NCBI GenBank assembly: GCA_965658745.1
Contig: CBFHTK010000004.1
Location: forward strand, 62,001 to 126,000
Origin: JAHDFB01 sp965658745
Lineage (GTDB): Bacteria > Bacteroidota > Bacteroidia > Chitinophagales > Saprospiraceae
DNA length: 64,000 nucleotides
Reading direction: 5' to 3'
Shown: positions 8,829 to 18,668 of the stretch, one piece after another
Layout: every line of letters starts with the position of its first letter
How positions within the stretch are numbered: the stretch's first letter is position 1
Position numbers and translations under genes: made by a program
Notes under the pieces: generated by a model
Told to the model about the DNA's origin: nothing
What the model saw: the letters and a program-made list of their open reading frames with translations, nothing else
Database searches by the model: none

Positions 8829-8844
8829 TTGTAATACATTACAA
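8829..8844. promoter_or_regulatory. TTGTAAT-AC-ATTACAA palindrome upstream of the giant T9SS gene
   Basis: This is a 7-bp perfect inverted repeat with a 2-bp centre, about 118 bp before the start at 8962, in the 298-bp spacer 8664-8961. Its size suits a dimeric regulator. No consensus -7 box was identified beside it, so the operator role is speculative. Nothing else was recognised in this spacer. Confidence 0.3.
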
Positions 8845-8961
8845 TAATACTTAATATCAAAAACTTTTTGGATACATAATTGGAACAGTAGTACCGAATG
8901 AAAGAAATAATTGTAATCAAACACATGAAGTTACTTTCTCATATATCCAAAAACTGTTTTT

Positions 8962-11900
8962 ATGAATTTACATAATACGTACTTTTCTTTGCTAAGATTT
9001 CTTGGCGGTAGGGTAGAAAGCGTTGTAAACCCAAGGCATATATTATTTCTTTTGCTTATTGGAATTAGTTCTGTTAATATAGAAGCTCAAGTTGTTCTCG
9101 AGAGAACCGTAGAGTGTTCTTGTCTTGACAATGACGCACCAGAGGGTTTTTCCCAATTTGAAGAAGAACTCACCGTGACCAGTATGGAAGGTGAAACTTG
9201 GTATATTTCCTCGGTTAGTGGACTATTTCAGGTAGGAAGTCCAGTCCCTCCTGACGATCCTATTCCTTTTGTGTTAGGAGTCATGGGTGATACTATGAAT
9301 GCTGTTGGTAACGGTATTTACGTATTAACTGGTGTGCTACAAGAGAATTTGGGATATTCAATTACATTGACTAATGGTATTGATACAGTTGAGTTAAGCA
9401 ATATACTCTGTGAATATCCATCTAGCGATATAGATGGTGATAATGCAGTTTGCGATGGAGAAACTATAACTTATACAGCAGCAAATATCAATGGTGATTA
9501 TGCATATGAATGGAATATTACGGGACAAGGAGTAATTATAGGCTCAAATGATGAGACTTCAGTTGTAGTCGACTGGAGCGAAAGTGGAGTAGGAGATGAA
9601 ACTATATCCCTCAGAACTACTGGGCCTAATGGCTGCAGCAGCCTTGCTTTCTTGAATGTTGATTTTGAAGAGGATATTATTTTAGCCTGTAATAATTCAG
9701 TTAACATATCCGTATCAACGGATTGCATCCTTCAGTTAGCTCCGGATGACGTGCTTGAAGACATGCAATACAATAATGAGTCTTATATTTTGACTCTTAC
9801 AGATCCTGAAACAGGAGAAGAGATACCACTAGGTTCACTTGCCAGCGATGTCCTATTTGACACTTTAGAGTATTCTGTATTTCATATATGTGCTGGCAAT
9901 AGCTGTTGGGGTAATGTTGTATTTGAGGATAAGTATACCCCACCTATATTTTGCTATACTGATACAATCATTTGTACTGATGATGATAGCCCTGAGTTGC
10001 TTGGTTTCCCAGTACCTGAATCTTCTCTTGTAATATCAAACGGAAATCAAGAATATACGGTCGAAGATTTTGATCCTTGCGGAGATGCCATCTTAGTTTT
10101 TGAAGATAACGTAATAGACAATGGTTGTGCCACTGATTTCATTCAAATAGTTGAGCGTAATTGGGTATTAACTGACTTTTCCGGCGGGACTTCAACTTGT
10201 ACGCAAATAATCAACAAAACAAGAACTACAGTCGAAGATGTTGTGTTTCCAGGGGATTGGGACGGAGTAACGAACCCAGTACTTGATTGTGACGGTGATT
10301 ACCCATTATTACCATCAGGCTACCCAGATCCTATTTATACTGGTTTTCCTACTGAAGGGGTATGCGATCATATGACAATAACTTACACTGATTTGGTAAG
10401 TGAAGTTTGCGGAGCTACTATAAAAGTAGTAAGAAAATGGACGGTATATGACGAATGTGCATCTCAGTTTTTGAAAAATAATCAGATCATAAAGATCGAA
10501 GACTCGGAAGCACCCGTTTTTGATTGCCCTGCCGATCAAACTTTTGAAATTACTGACGAGTCGGGCTGTGATGCAGCCGTGACTGTTTCGATTCCGGCAA
10601 ATGTTGTGGATTGTTCCCAAGTAAGTTTTAGTGCGCAAATAGTTCAGATTGATAGCAGTGGAAATATCGCTGGTGCAATCACAGCTATGAATCTTGTAGG
10701 AAATGAATTCATTGCAGTTAATCGAGCAATTGGTTTACATCGAATTACCTATCTAGCAATTGATGAATGTGGAAACGAAAGTACTTGTGACTTCACTGTA
10801 ACAGTCGTAGACGGAGTTCCGCCAACTGCAGTTTGCGATTTATCCACAACAATTGCTTTAGACAATATGGGGAGTGCCTTAGTGCCTTATACAACATTTG
10901 ATAACGGATCATTTGACAACTGCGAAATTGCTAAGATTGAAGTTAGTAGAGGTGACAATGATTGTGGCTCGTATTCTGGATTCTCAGATCATATTACACT
11001 GTGCTGTGCTGATGCAAATACCGACGTTATGGTCACTTTGCGTGTCACTGACAAAACTGGTTTGGTTAATACTTGCATGGTCACAGTCACGGTGCAAGAC
11101 AAAAAAATACCTACTATTAATTGTCCGTCATCTCAGACGATTTCTTGCACTGATGATTACAATGATCTGTCCCAATTTGGTATTGCAACAGCATCAGATA
11201 ATTGTACTTTTGATATTGTAGAAACTGTGGACTATCAGTTGAATGTTTGCGGAGTAGGTTCAATATATCGGACCTTTACTGCTATCGATGATGCTGGAAA
11301 TGAGTCTAGTTGTACCCAGGTAATCAATGTGATTGATTACACTCCTTTTGATGAAGGAGATATTATTTGGCCAGCGGATTATTCAACTACAGAGTGTATT
11401 AATCCTGAATTGAATCCAGATGATTTACCATTTATATATTCTTATCCACAACTCAATGTAAAGCCTTGTAGTAATGTAGTTTCAGATTACGATGATAAGA
11501 TTTTTACTAACGCAAATGGAGCTTGCAAAACGATTTTTAGAACATGGACGGTTATCGATCAATGCACAAGCAACGAATTTTCATTCTTACAGAAATTGTA
11601 CGTCACAGATAATTCTTCTCCAGAATTTGAATCTTGTTCAAATAAGACTCTTGAGGGTCCATCAATAGGAGATTGTTCTTTTTTAATTACTTATGAGAAA
11701 TTAGCGACTGATGAATGTACCGCACAAGAAAACCTTGTATACGAATATAGGATTGACATCGACAATGATGGATCTCTAGATATCACTGGCTTCTCTAGCG
11801 TACTGGAGGAAGAATTGCCGTCTGGCTATCACAAAGTGAACTGGTATGTGATTGATGAGTGTAATAATGTTGAAGCTTGTCTCGAGTACATAACTATAGA

Positions 11901-13452
11901 AGACACAAAGAAACCTATTCCATATTGTATCGGTGGAATTTCAACGGTGATTATGCCTCAAGGTGGATTTATTGATGTTTGGGCAAATGATTTAGATCTT
12001 GCTAGCGAAGACAATTGTACAGACGCAGAAGATTTACATTTTAGTTTTAGTGCCGATATAGACGAAACAAGCATCACGTTTACATGCGATAGTCTAGATG
12101 GAGCTTCTCAGAAGATATTCACATTGCCAATTTACGTTTTTGATGAAGCTGGCAATTTCGACTTTTGTACAGCAATGATTCGTATTACAGCAAATGCCGC
12201 TTGTGATACAACTAATACTGTAACATTCGACCTAGAAGGTAAAATCGGAACAGAAGATGAGTCTAGCATGAAAGAAGTAGAACTTGAACTAGTCAATACT
12301 AGCGATGCATCAACTATAACAACTAGTACCGATGAATCTGGCTTTTATTCTTTCGTTGATCTACCTCAAGCAGTGAATTTTGAGTTGACTCCTACTTACA
12401 GCGATGAGGCAATAAATGGTATATCTACCTTAGATATTGTATTAATCCAAAAACATATTCTGGGACTTCAAACTTTTGATTCACCCTATAAGGTCATAGC
12501 AGCAGATGTTAATGGTTCTGAGAATGTTTCAGGAGCTGATATTGTTCAGTTAAGAAAGTTAATACTAGGTTACTATGATGAGTTTCCATCCAGTCCTAGT
12601 TGGAGGTTTGTTGCCTCGAGTCAGGTGTTTTTTGACAATCTAGCCCCTTGGCCACTCCAAGAATCTGTTGATTTTATTGCTTCAGAATCATTTAAGGTTG
12701 AGGACTTTGTAAGTGTAAAAATAGGTGATGTCAATTTGAGCAGAACTATGGACCTTACAGACGAAAAACCAATTGTTAGAAATAATCATTTCCTACACCT
12801 CAAGTATGAGGTTGTCAACGAGGCAATGGGTTCAAAAGTGCGTTTTATTTGTGAAGATGCGGTAGAGCTTTTGGGAATACAAATGGTCCTAGATACTGAT
12901 ACACCATTTTCTATCGAATCGGTACAAGCTAGGGCTCTAGAAGTTGATCATAATATGATTAGGCAGAATGAGAACCTAGTGTCATTGTCCTATTCTATGC
13001 CTATGGCAAAGAGTATTGATGGACCTTTATTTGAATTCAATTTTGGGCATACGAGCCCATCTACTATCACTTTAAATCAATCGAGCATGAAAGCTGAGGC
13101 TTACATTCAAACAGCTACGGGTATAGAGGTTTTTCAAGTTGACTTGCGTCAAAAAGAAAATGCCACTCATGTGATTACCAACAAGCTTGAAGTATATCAG
13201 AATAAACCGAACCCATTTACAAATTATACTGAATTGCCTTTTGCAATAACAGAAAGTGATTTAGTGACACTAGAAATAAGAGATGTTACTGGAGTTCTGA
13301 TACTAACAAAAACATCGATGTTCCAAGAAGGTGAGAATAAAATTATAGTTCAATCATCGGATTTCACCAACCAAGTGAAAGATGGAATCTTGATTTATAC
13401 AATTAGTAATTCAACTGAGCGAGTTTCTCGCAAAATGGTGAATATCAAGTAA
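8962..13452 (+). CDS. Giant secreted HYR-like/PKD protein with dockerin-like module and T9SS sorting domain
   Basis: The 1,496-residue protein has a long N-region and a hydrophobic signal at about residues 27-43 (ending NIEAQ). Next come a PKD-like module (AVCDGETITYTAANING), then at least six HYR/Ig-like repeats with the D-x2-P-x-F/I-x-C entry (DSEAPVFDCPADQ, DKKIPTINCPSSQ, DTKKPIPYCIGG) and exits such as CTDFT or CTQVI. Around 1100-1220 lies a carboxypeptidase-like fold and a dockerin-like pair (NGISTLDIVLIQKHILG and ADVNGSENVSGADIVQLRKLILG) with calcium-binding Asp/Asn/Ser positions. A degenerate cohesin-like stretch precedes the T9SS type A domain (from YQNKPNPF, about 1411-1496). Many Cys suggest disulphide-rich stalk domains. 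It is probably a surface adhesin or matrix protein. Its stop overlaps the next paralogue's start. Confidence 0.85.
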   Translation: MNLHNTYFSLLRFLGGRVESVVNPRHILFLLLIGISSVNIEAQVVLERTVECSCLDNDAPEGFSQFEEELTVTSMEGETWYISSVSGLFQVGSPVPPDDPIPFVLGVMGDTMNAVGNGIYVLTGVLQENLGYSITLTNGIDTVELSNILCEYPSSDIDGDNAVCDGETITYTAANINGDYAYEWNITGQGVIIGSNDETSVVVDWSESGVGDETISLRTTGPNGCSSLAFLNVDFEEDIILACNNSVNISVSTDCILQLAPDDVLEDMQYNNESYILTLTDPETGEEIPLGSLASDVLFDTLEYSVFHICAGNSCWGNVVFEDKYTPPIFCYTDTIICTDDDSPELLGFPVPESSLVISNGNQEYTVEDFDPCGDAILVFEDNVIDNGCATDFIQIVERNWVLTDFSGGTSTCTQIINKTRTTVEDVVFPGDWDGVTNPVLDCDGDYPLLPSGYPDPIYTGFPTEGVCDHMTITYTDLVSEVCGATIKVVRKWTVYDECASQFLKNNQIIKIEDSEAPVFDCPADQTFEITDESGCDAAVTVSIPANVVDCSQVSFSAQIVQIDSSGNIAGAITAMNLVGNEFIAVNRAIGLHRITYLAIDECGNESTCDFTVTVVDGVPPTAVCDLSTTIALDNMGSALVPYTTFDNGSFDNCEIAKIEVSRGDNDCGSYSGFSDHITLCCADANTDVMVTLRVTDKTGLVNTCMVTVTVQDKKIPTINCPSSQTISCTDDYNDLSQFGIATASDNCTFDIVETVDYQLNVCGVGSIYRTFTAIDDAGNESSCTQVINVIDYTPFDEGDIIWPADYSTTECINPELNPDDLPFIYSYPQLNVKPCSNVVSDYDDKIFTNANGACKTIFRTWTVIDQCTSNEFSFLQKLYVTDNSSPEFESCSNKTLEGPSIGDCSFLITYEKLATDECTAQENLVYEYRIDIDNDGSLDITGFSSVLEEELPSGYHKVNWYVIDECNNVEACLEYITIEDTKKPIPYCIGGISTVIMPQGGFIDVWANDLDLASEDNCTDAEDLHFSFSADIDETSITFTCDSLDGASQKIFTLPIYVFDEAGNFDFCTAMIRITANAACDTTNTVTFDLEGKIGTEDESSMKEVELELVNTSDASTITTSTDESGFYSFVDLPQAVNFELTPTYSDEAINGISTLDIVLIQKHILGLQTFDSPYKVIAADVNGSENVSGADIVQLRKLILGYYDEFPSSPSWRFVASSQVFFDNLAPWPLQESVDFIASESFKVEDFVSVKIGDVNLSRTMDLTDEKPIVRNNHFLHLKYEVVNEAMGSKVRFICEDAVELLGIQMVLDTDTPFSIESVQARALEVDHNMIRQNENLVSLSYSMPMAKSIDGPLFEFNFGHTSPSTITLNQSSMKAEAYIQTATGIEVFQVDLRQKENATHVITNKLEVYQNKPNPFTNYTELPFAITESDLVTLEIRDVTGVLILTKTSMFQEGENKIIVQSSDFTNQVKDGILIYTISNSTERVSRKMVNIK

Positions 13453-16400
13453 TGACCGAATACCAAAAACTTATGAATAATATACAATATTTAAACTCAA
13501 GCCAGATGACGCGAAAGCGAAATCATTTGGTAGCGCATTTCCGTCAAAATTTGATGGTTCTAATGCTGGTTCTATTGACGCAAATAAGCTACGGACAAGT
13601 AGCTGTGGATTTAGCATTGCGCATATTTCCAACAGAATCTAATCCAGTAGTCCCAGGTGATATAGCCTCTTTTACTATAGAGGTTCATAATCAGGGAACA
13701 ATTGCTGCAAAGAACGTAAAGCTTGTCGACTACATACCTGAGGGCTTGGAATTTGTCACTACTGGGAATGCCGGATGGTCTTCCATAGGTGACAAGGCTA
13801 TTACTACAATTCAGGATGTAATTCAGCCAGGAAGCTATGAAGCAGTTGAAATTAACCTAAAAGTAAAAGGGTCGGCGACGCCCAAGAATATCTCAAATTA
13901 TGCCGAGATTGTATTAACGCAAGACATAAATGGTGTTGATACGAGTAATGACGATATCGATTCAACCCCAGACACAGACAATACCAATGATAAAGGAGCT
14001 CAAGCTTTCAGTTCCAATGACGATTATTTACAAGGAAATGGCATCTTAGACGAGGATGACCATGATGTGGCATTACTCATTATTTGTACCCAAAACGTAT
14101 GTAACGACGATGTAAATATTTCATTAAATGCTGCTTGTGATATTGAAATCCTTGCAGATATGATCGTGGAAAATCCTGCGTACCCCAATGGTGCCTACAC
14201 TGTAATATTAGTAGACGAAAATGGTAATACTCTACCATCTAATATGGTAAATGGTAGCCATGTGGGACAGACTTTTCAGGTGACAGCCTTCATTGAAGGT
14301 TGCGAGCCTAATAGCTGTTGGGGATTTGCTACGATTGAGGATAAATTGGCGATTGAACTGACTTGTTCCGTAGACACAGTAGATTGTGGTATGAGTGAAC
14401 CGTTATCAGTTGGATTACCAATTCCTCAGAATGCCACTTATATCCAAATTGGCGATTTGTTTATTGTCGATGGAGTCAATGGATGTTCAGATATCGAACT
14501 TAGCTATGAAGATGAACAGGAGATGCTACCATGTCAGACAGGTTCTCCTTATGTCGTTAAGATCAATAGACTCTGGACGGCTATTGATGGAGTTGGTAAT
14601 GAGGTAAGCTGCACTAGTGAAATCTATGTGCGTAAAGGCTATTTGTCAGATATTACTCCTCCACCCAATTATGATAACTTAGATATTCCTGCATTAATGT
14701 GTGGTGAATATCCACAATTGTCAAATGGGAATCCAGATCCGTCATTTACGGGTTTTCCAGAAGGCTTAGCTTGCCCAAATATCATTGCAGTATATGAAGA
14801 TACAGAACTTGATGTAAATCCTTCTTGTACTGGAAGTTTTGACGTGCTTCGCGAATGGACAATTATCGATTGGTGTACAGGTGATGACACCACGTTTACA
14901 CAATTGATAAAGATCATGGATATTGTGGCTCCAACATGCAATGCACCATTACCATTTAGTGGCTCCTCTTATGCTGATTTATGCATAGGGTCAGTAGACG
15001 TTGTTCCACCGTTTTTGTCTGATAATTGCAGCTCAGTTACTTACGATATTGCATATAAACCTTACGTGGATTTTGACGATAATTTTGATAATTTACTTAC
15101 CGATAACATAATTAACTCAAATGGAGATTTTAGTATTGAGCATTTGGACGTAGGCAGATACAGAATAGCTTATTTTGCTGAGGATGCGTGCGGAAATACA
15201 TCTCAATGCTTAGGTGAATTTTCTGTCGAAGATACACAGGACCCAACTCCAGTTTGTATAGTTTCTACAAGCGTTACACTAGATGCATTTGGTTCAGCAA
15301 CACTAGAGGCTGACTTTTTTGACGCGGGTAGTTTCGATAATTGTGAGATTGACAAAATTCAGGTTGCGCGAATGACTGATGATTGTAATGACGGAGGCGA
15401 TCAGTTTAAGACATCTGTTAATTTCTGTTGTGCGGATGCAGGTCAAGAGGTAATGATTAGATTCCGTGTTTCTGACAAAGCTGGAAACAGTAACTTATGC
15501 ATGGTTGGAGTAACGGTTATCGACGATATTGCTCCAACTATTATCTGTCCTGCGGATATGACTTTCTCTTGTACTGAGTATGAAGAATTTTATGGACAAA
15601 TCCCAGACAGTATCGCTGGTCAAGCTATCGCTTTTGGAAATTGTGATCCAGAGCTTACATATTACGATACACAGGTATTTAATAATTGTGGAGTAGGAAT
15701 TATTGTGAGACTGTGGTCAGCTGTCGATCCAGCCGGAAATGAGACAACTTGTAAGCAGTACTTTGAAATCGAAAGTGATTTCCAATTTGATGTGAATATG
15801 ATAGAGTGGCCTTCAGATACTTTGGTAAATCAATGCTTAAATGACTTTATTGACCCTGACATAACGGGTGTTCCATTATTGCCAACAACTAGTTGTAGCG
15901 ATTTCGATATCGATTACATCGATCATATCAAGCTTAATAATGGAGCAGGATGTGGTATTGTAGAACGAACTTTTACGATAACAGATTTGTGTGCGATAGA
16001 CCCATTCAATAACACTTTTTCTTATGTGCAGGAAATAGAAGTCTTTGAGTTTGAAGATCCAGAGTTTTTCTGCGAAGATATTACGGTGAGTGCAGATGAT
16101 GACACTTGTGAAGGGTTTGTAGATTATACAGCTATTGCAAGTGACAATTGTACGGCAGAAGAAGACATTAAGTATTCTTTTACTGTTGATTATTTTGATG
16201 ACGGAACTATTGACGAGTCTAATCAAGGGAATAATCTCAATGGAGTTTATCCTACCGGAATCCATAAAGCTGTCTTCAGAGCGGAAGATGAATGTGGAAA
16301 TGATGAAACATGCACCGTTTTCTTTACAGTTCAAGATGAAAAACAGCCAACACCTTTGTGCTTGCCGATTTCAGTCAGTTTGGACGAAAATGGAGAAGTA

Positions 16401-17885
16401 GAAATATGGGCGAGTGATTTTAATTTGAATTCATTCGATAACTGTACTTCTGCAGAAGATTTAGTCTACTCCTTTTCTCCTGATATTGATGATCAGATCA
16501 GAATTTTTGATTGTGATGATCTTGAGAATGGAATGAATGCCGTTATTTCAATCCAAATGCACGTTTGGGATGAGGGTGGTAATTACGATTTCTGCACTGT
16601 TATTTTAACAATAACAGACACGCAAGATTTCTGTCCAGATGTAGGGACATTTTCTGCTGATATCAGTGGTGAAGTTATGACAACAAAAAATCTCAATGCA
16701 TTTCCAGAGGTCGAGATGTTGATCGAGGGTAATAGTATGGAAATGAAAAATACTATGAGCGACGAATCAGGAGAGTATACATTTACAGATTTGAGTCTTT
16801 ACGATAACTACACTATTAAGCCTTACAAGAATGATGATGCATTGAATGGTATCACAACTCTGGATATCGTGCGTATTCAGAAACATATTTTGGGACTAAA
16901 TACATTTACAGAGAAAGAAGAAATCATTGCTGCTGATGTTAACCACTCGGAGTCAATTAGTGGAGTCGACATCATCCAACTTAGAAAATTAATTCTAGGA
17001 GTTTATGCTGATGAGAAGTTACCTCAAAATGACTCATGGAGATTCATGCCTACAGATTTTGAATGGAATCCAGTTTTTCCTTACGAATTTCCTGAGGAAA
17101 TGGTTGTTGATAATTTACTCGAATCGTATGATGATGCCTCGTTTTATGGCATTAAAATCGGCGATGTTAATAGCTCCGCGAGTGTTAATGCACAAAGTTC
17201 TGTTCAGACTAGATCGACACCAAGACGTATATTTATGGATGAAGGTAGATTTGAGCAAGGTGACTGCATCTCAGTTCCTGTGTATGCTGATTTTTCACAG
17301 AATCTTGAAGGACTGCAGCTTGGAATTAGGTTTGATGAAGATATCATAGCAATTAAGTCAATTAGCAGCCCAATTCTGGATATTCGAGCTGATCACTACA
17401 ACATTATGGATGGTGAAGTTTATATGTCTTGGGATAAAATTGGTGGACTTGAAGTCCAAAAAGGTGAAGTTATTTTTGTAATCGAAATAGATGCTCAAAC
17501 TGCCGGCTCTTTATCTACTGCAGGATTTGAATTGATTGAGGATTTTAATTCTGAGCTATTTGATAGTCAGCTTGAAGTTGGATCCATAGAGTTGTCATTG
17601 AGAAACGATGATCCGGTAATAAAGGCAACGCAACTGCTTCAAAATGAGCCCAATCCATTTGCTGAAATGACACAGGTAAGTTTTGATATGGAGCATAGTG
17701 ACTTAGTATATATTTACTTGTACGATGCACAGGGAAAGATGTTAGTTCAGGAAGTACAAAAGTATGACAAAGGAACACATGTAATTCAATTTACTGGAGA
17801 TCAATTTAGAAGTACAGGTTTGTTCTACTTGACTATGGAGTCGAGCAGCTGGTCCTCTACAATCAAACTAGTGCGTATACAGTAA
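13452..17885 (+). CDS. Giant secreted DUF11/HYR-like protein with dockerin- and cohesin-like modules and T9SS sorting domain
   Basis: The 1,477-residue protein is a paralogue of the upstream gene along most of its length. Its ATG overlaps the preceding TAA by one base (TAATG), pointing to translational coupling. The signal peptide has a long N-region (core about residues 34-49, ending YGQ); internal Met19 is an alternative start. The front is a DUF11/CARDB-like module (VVPGDIASFTIEVHNQG...VDYIPEGLEF) in place of the PKD module. HYR-like repeats follow (DTQDPTPVC, DDIAPTIICPADM, DEKQPTPLC), then a dockerin-like pair at about 1131-1190 (NGITTLDIVRIQKHILG, ADVNHSESISGVDIIQLRKLILG). A clearer cohesin-like domain occupies about 1262-1385 and a T9SS type A domain about 1394-1477. 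The likely role is adhesion or matrix on the cell surface. Confidence 0.85.
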   Translation: MTEYQKLMNNIQYLNSSQMTRKRNHLVAHFRQNLMVLMLVLLTQISYGQVAVDLALRIFPTESNPVVPGDIASFTIEVHNQGTIAAKNVKLVDYIPEGLEFVTTGNAGWSSIGDKAITTIQDVIQPGSYEAVEINLKVKGSATPKNISNYAEIVLTQDINGVDTSNDDIDSTPDTDNTNDKGAQAFSSNDDYLQGNGILDEDDHDVALLIICTQNVCNDDVNISLNAACDIEILADMIVENPAYPNGAYTVILVDENGNTLPSNMVNGSHVGQTFQVTAFIEGCEPNSCWGFATIEDKLAIELTCSVDTVDCGMSEPLSVGLPIPQNATYIQIGDLFIVDGVNGCSDIELSYEDEQEMLPCQTGSPYVVKINRLWTAIDGVGNEVSCTSEIYVRKGYLSDITPPPNYDNLDIPALMCGEYPQLSNGNPDPSFTGFPEGLACPNIIAVYEDTELDVNPSCTGSFDVLREWTIIDWCTGDDTTFTQLIKIMDIVAPTCNAPLPFSGSSYADLCIGSVDVVPPFLSDNCSSVTYDIAYKPYVDFDDNFDNLLTDNIINSNGDFSIEHLDVGRYRIAYFAEDACGNTSQCLGEFSVEDTQDPTPVCIVSTSVTLDAFGSATLEADFFDAGSFDNCEIDKIQVARMTDDCNDGGDQFKTSVNFCCADAGQEVMIRFRVSDKAGNSNLCMVGVTVIDDIAPTIICPADMTFSCTEYEEFYGQIPDSIAGQAIAFGNCDPELTYYDTQVFNNCGVGIIVRLWSAVDPAGNETTCKQYFEIESDFQFDVNMIEWPSDTLVNQCLNDFIDPDITGVPLLPTTSCSDFDIDYIDHIKLNNGAGCGIVERTFTITDLCAIDPFNNTFSYVQEIEVFEFEDPEFFCEDITVSADDDTCEGFVDYTAIASDNCTAEEDIKYSFTVDYFDDGTIDESNQGNNLNGVYPTGIHKAVFRAEDECGNDETCTVFFTVQDEKQPTPLCLPISVSLDENGEVEIWASDFNLNSFDNCTSAEDLVYSFSPDIDDQIRIFDCDDLENGMNAVISIQMHVWDEGGNYDFCTVILTITDTQDFCPDVGTFSADISGEVMTTKNLNAFPEVEMLIEGNSMEMKNTMSDESGEYTFTDLSLYDNYTIKPYKNDDALNGITTLDIVRIQKHILGLNTFTEKEEIIAADVNHSESISGVDIIQLRKLILGVYADEKLPQNDSWRFMPTDFEWNPVFPYEFPEEMVVDNLLESYDDASFYGIKIGDVNSSASVNAQSSVQTRSTPRRIFMDEGRFEQGDCISVPVYADFSQNLEGLQLGIRFDEDIIAIKSISSPILDIRADHYNIMDGEVYMSWDKIGGLEVQKGEVIFVIEIDAQTAGSLSTAGFELIEDFNSELFDSQLEVGSIELSLRNDDPVIKATQLLQNEPNPFAEMTQVSFDMEHSDLVYIYLYDAQGKMLVQEVQKYDKGTHVIQFTGDQFRSTGLFYLTMESSSWSSTIKLVRIQ

Positions 17886-17953
17886 TTGATAGAAAAGAAA
17901 ACCTAGGGGTGACAGAAAGCACTTGTTGGCTGTTAGAAAGAAAAGTTTTTGGT

Positions 17954-17989
17954 AAGGCATGATCAACGTTGAGTTGGTTGTGCCTTTTT
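17954..17989 (+). terminator. Rho-independent terminator of the giant T9SS gene pair
   Basis: The 12-bp stem GGCATGATCAAC / GTTGGTTGTGCC (three wobble pairs) has a 5-nt loop, flanking A-T pairs and a T5 tail. It lies 68 bp after the stop at 17885. A small ORF starting at 17959 inside this hairpin is therefore unlikely to be a gene. Confidence 0.82.
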
Positions 17990-18221
17990 CGTTTTTCTTT
18001 GATTTTAAATGCAGAGTCCTATTCGTATTGCGGGTAATTGCCATAGTCATCTTGACAGACATAAATGTTGGTGTTTTTGCCAACAGCGGTGTAGTGGAAG
18101 CTAACTGTTTGTCAGTTGTGTGCGATAATGACTTTTTACCTCGAATTGCGAATAAACTAAACAAGCCTGCGTAGAACAAGGCGCTTCACTAATGGGTATG
18201 GGATATCTGGGTAAAAAGCAT
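17990..18221. other. Spacer between convergent terminators, no gene recognised
   Basis: About 230 bp lie between the plus-strand terminator ending at 17989 and the minus-strand terminator starting at 18222. Short ORFs exist on both strands, but their translations show no family motif, and each overlaps the terminator at 17954-17989. A weak TGTTGG/CCAACA hairpin at 18066-18085 lacks a T tail. Confidence 0.5.
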
Positions 18222-18251
18222 AAAAAACTGCTCCGAAAGGAACAGCTTTTT
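18222..18251 (-). terminator. Rho-independent terminator of the DUF2853 gene
   Basis: On the minus strand the stem CTGTTCC / GGAGCAG (one T-G wobble) closes a TTTC loop, is flanked by A-T pairs and is followed by six T. It lies 15 bp past the stop of the gene ending at 18266. Confidence 0.8.
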
Positions 18252-18265
18252 CTCTTTAGTAATTT

Positions 18266-18601
18266 CTAGAGTGATTTCACTCCGTAGTGATGCATCAACA
18301 ATGCATAGACTACTGCACGCTTTTTGTTTCGTACACTCATGCCATATTTTTCACCAACTGACTTTATTGCAGCATCAATGTCAGCATCAGAATCTGTTAC
18401 TGCTAATTTCTTCTTAACAAAGTTCTCGCGAATCCTTGCCAGCTCATCCTTATCGCCATAAGCAACTAGAGATGCATCTTTATTGAACAAATTCGGCCCT
18501 AGATATTTTGCTGCAGCTTCAACTGTAGCGTTTGTTATTTTGCTGTCAATTCCTTTAGCTGTTTCAAGTAAACCAGGAATAGCATCATCAATTTTACCCA
18601 T
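18266..18601 (-). CDS. DUF2853 family protein
   Basis: The 111-residue soluble protein has no signal peptide. It is mostly helical and carries the DUF2853 pattern: KYLGPNLFNKDASLVAYGDKDEL in the middle, FVKKKLAVTDSDADIDAAIKSV, and NKKRAVVYALLMHHYGV at the end. The family is widespread in Bacteroidota and Proteobacteria and adopts a small helical fold. No function is established. Its length is normal for the family and it has its own terminator. It may share a promoter region with the phosphoesterase gene upstream (67-bp gap), but no clear box was seen. Confidence 0.85.
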   Translation of the reverse strand: MGKIDDAIPGLLETAKGIDSKITNATVEAAAKYLGPNLFNKDASLVAYGDKDELARIRENFVKKKLAVTDSDADIDAAIKSVGEKYGMSVRNKKRAVVYALLMHHYGVKSL

Positions 18602-18668
18602 GGAAATACAATTTTAATGTTATTAATATAATATATTAAACTAATAATGAATATGGAACATATATATC

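Noticed and set aside
15876..16334. 152-residue minus-strand ORF inside the second giant T9SS gene
   Set aside because: It is wholly antisense to a well-supported coding frame and its Ile/Ser/Cys-rich sequence fits a shadow frame.
18066..18085. TGTTGG/CCAACA inverted repeat
   Set aside because: It is short, has no T tail or promoter context, and could occur by chance.
17959..18174. 71-residue plus-strand ORF after the giant T9SS genes
   Set aside because: It begins inside the strong terminator hairpin at 17954-17989 and shows no family motif.
17868..18179. 103-residue minus-strand ORF overlapping the end of the giant gene
   Set aside because: It runs antisense through the terminator, shows no recognisable domain, and its Thr/Lys-rich composition looks non-coding.
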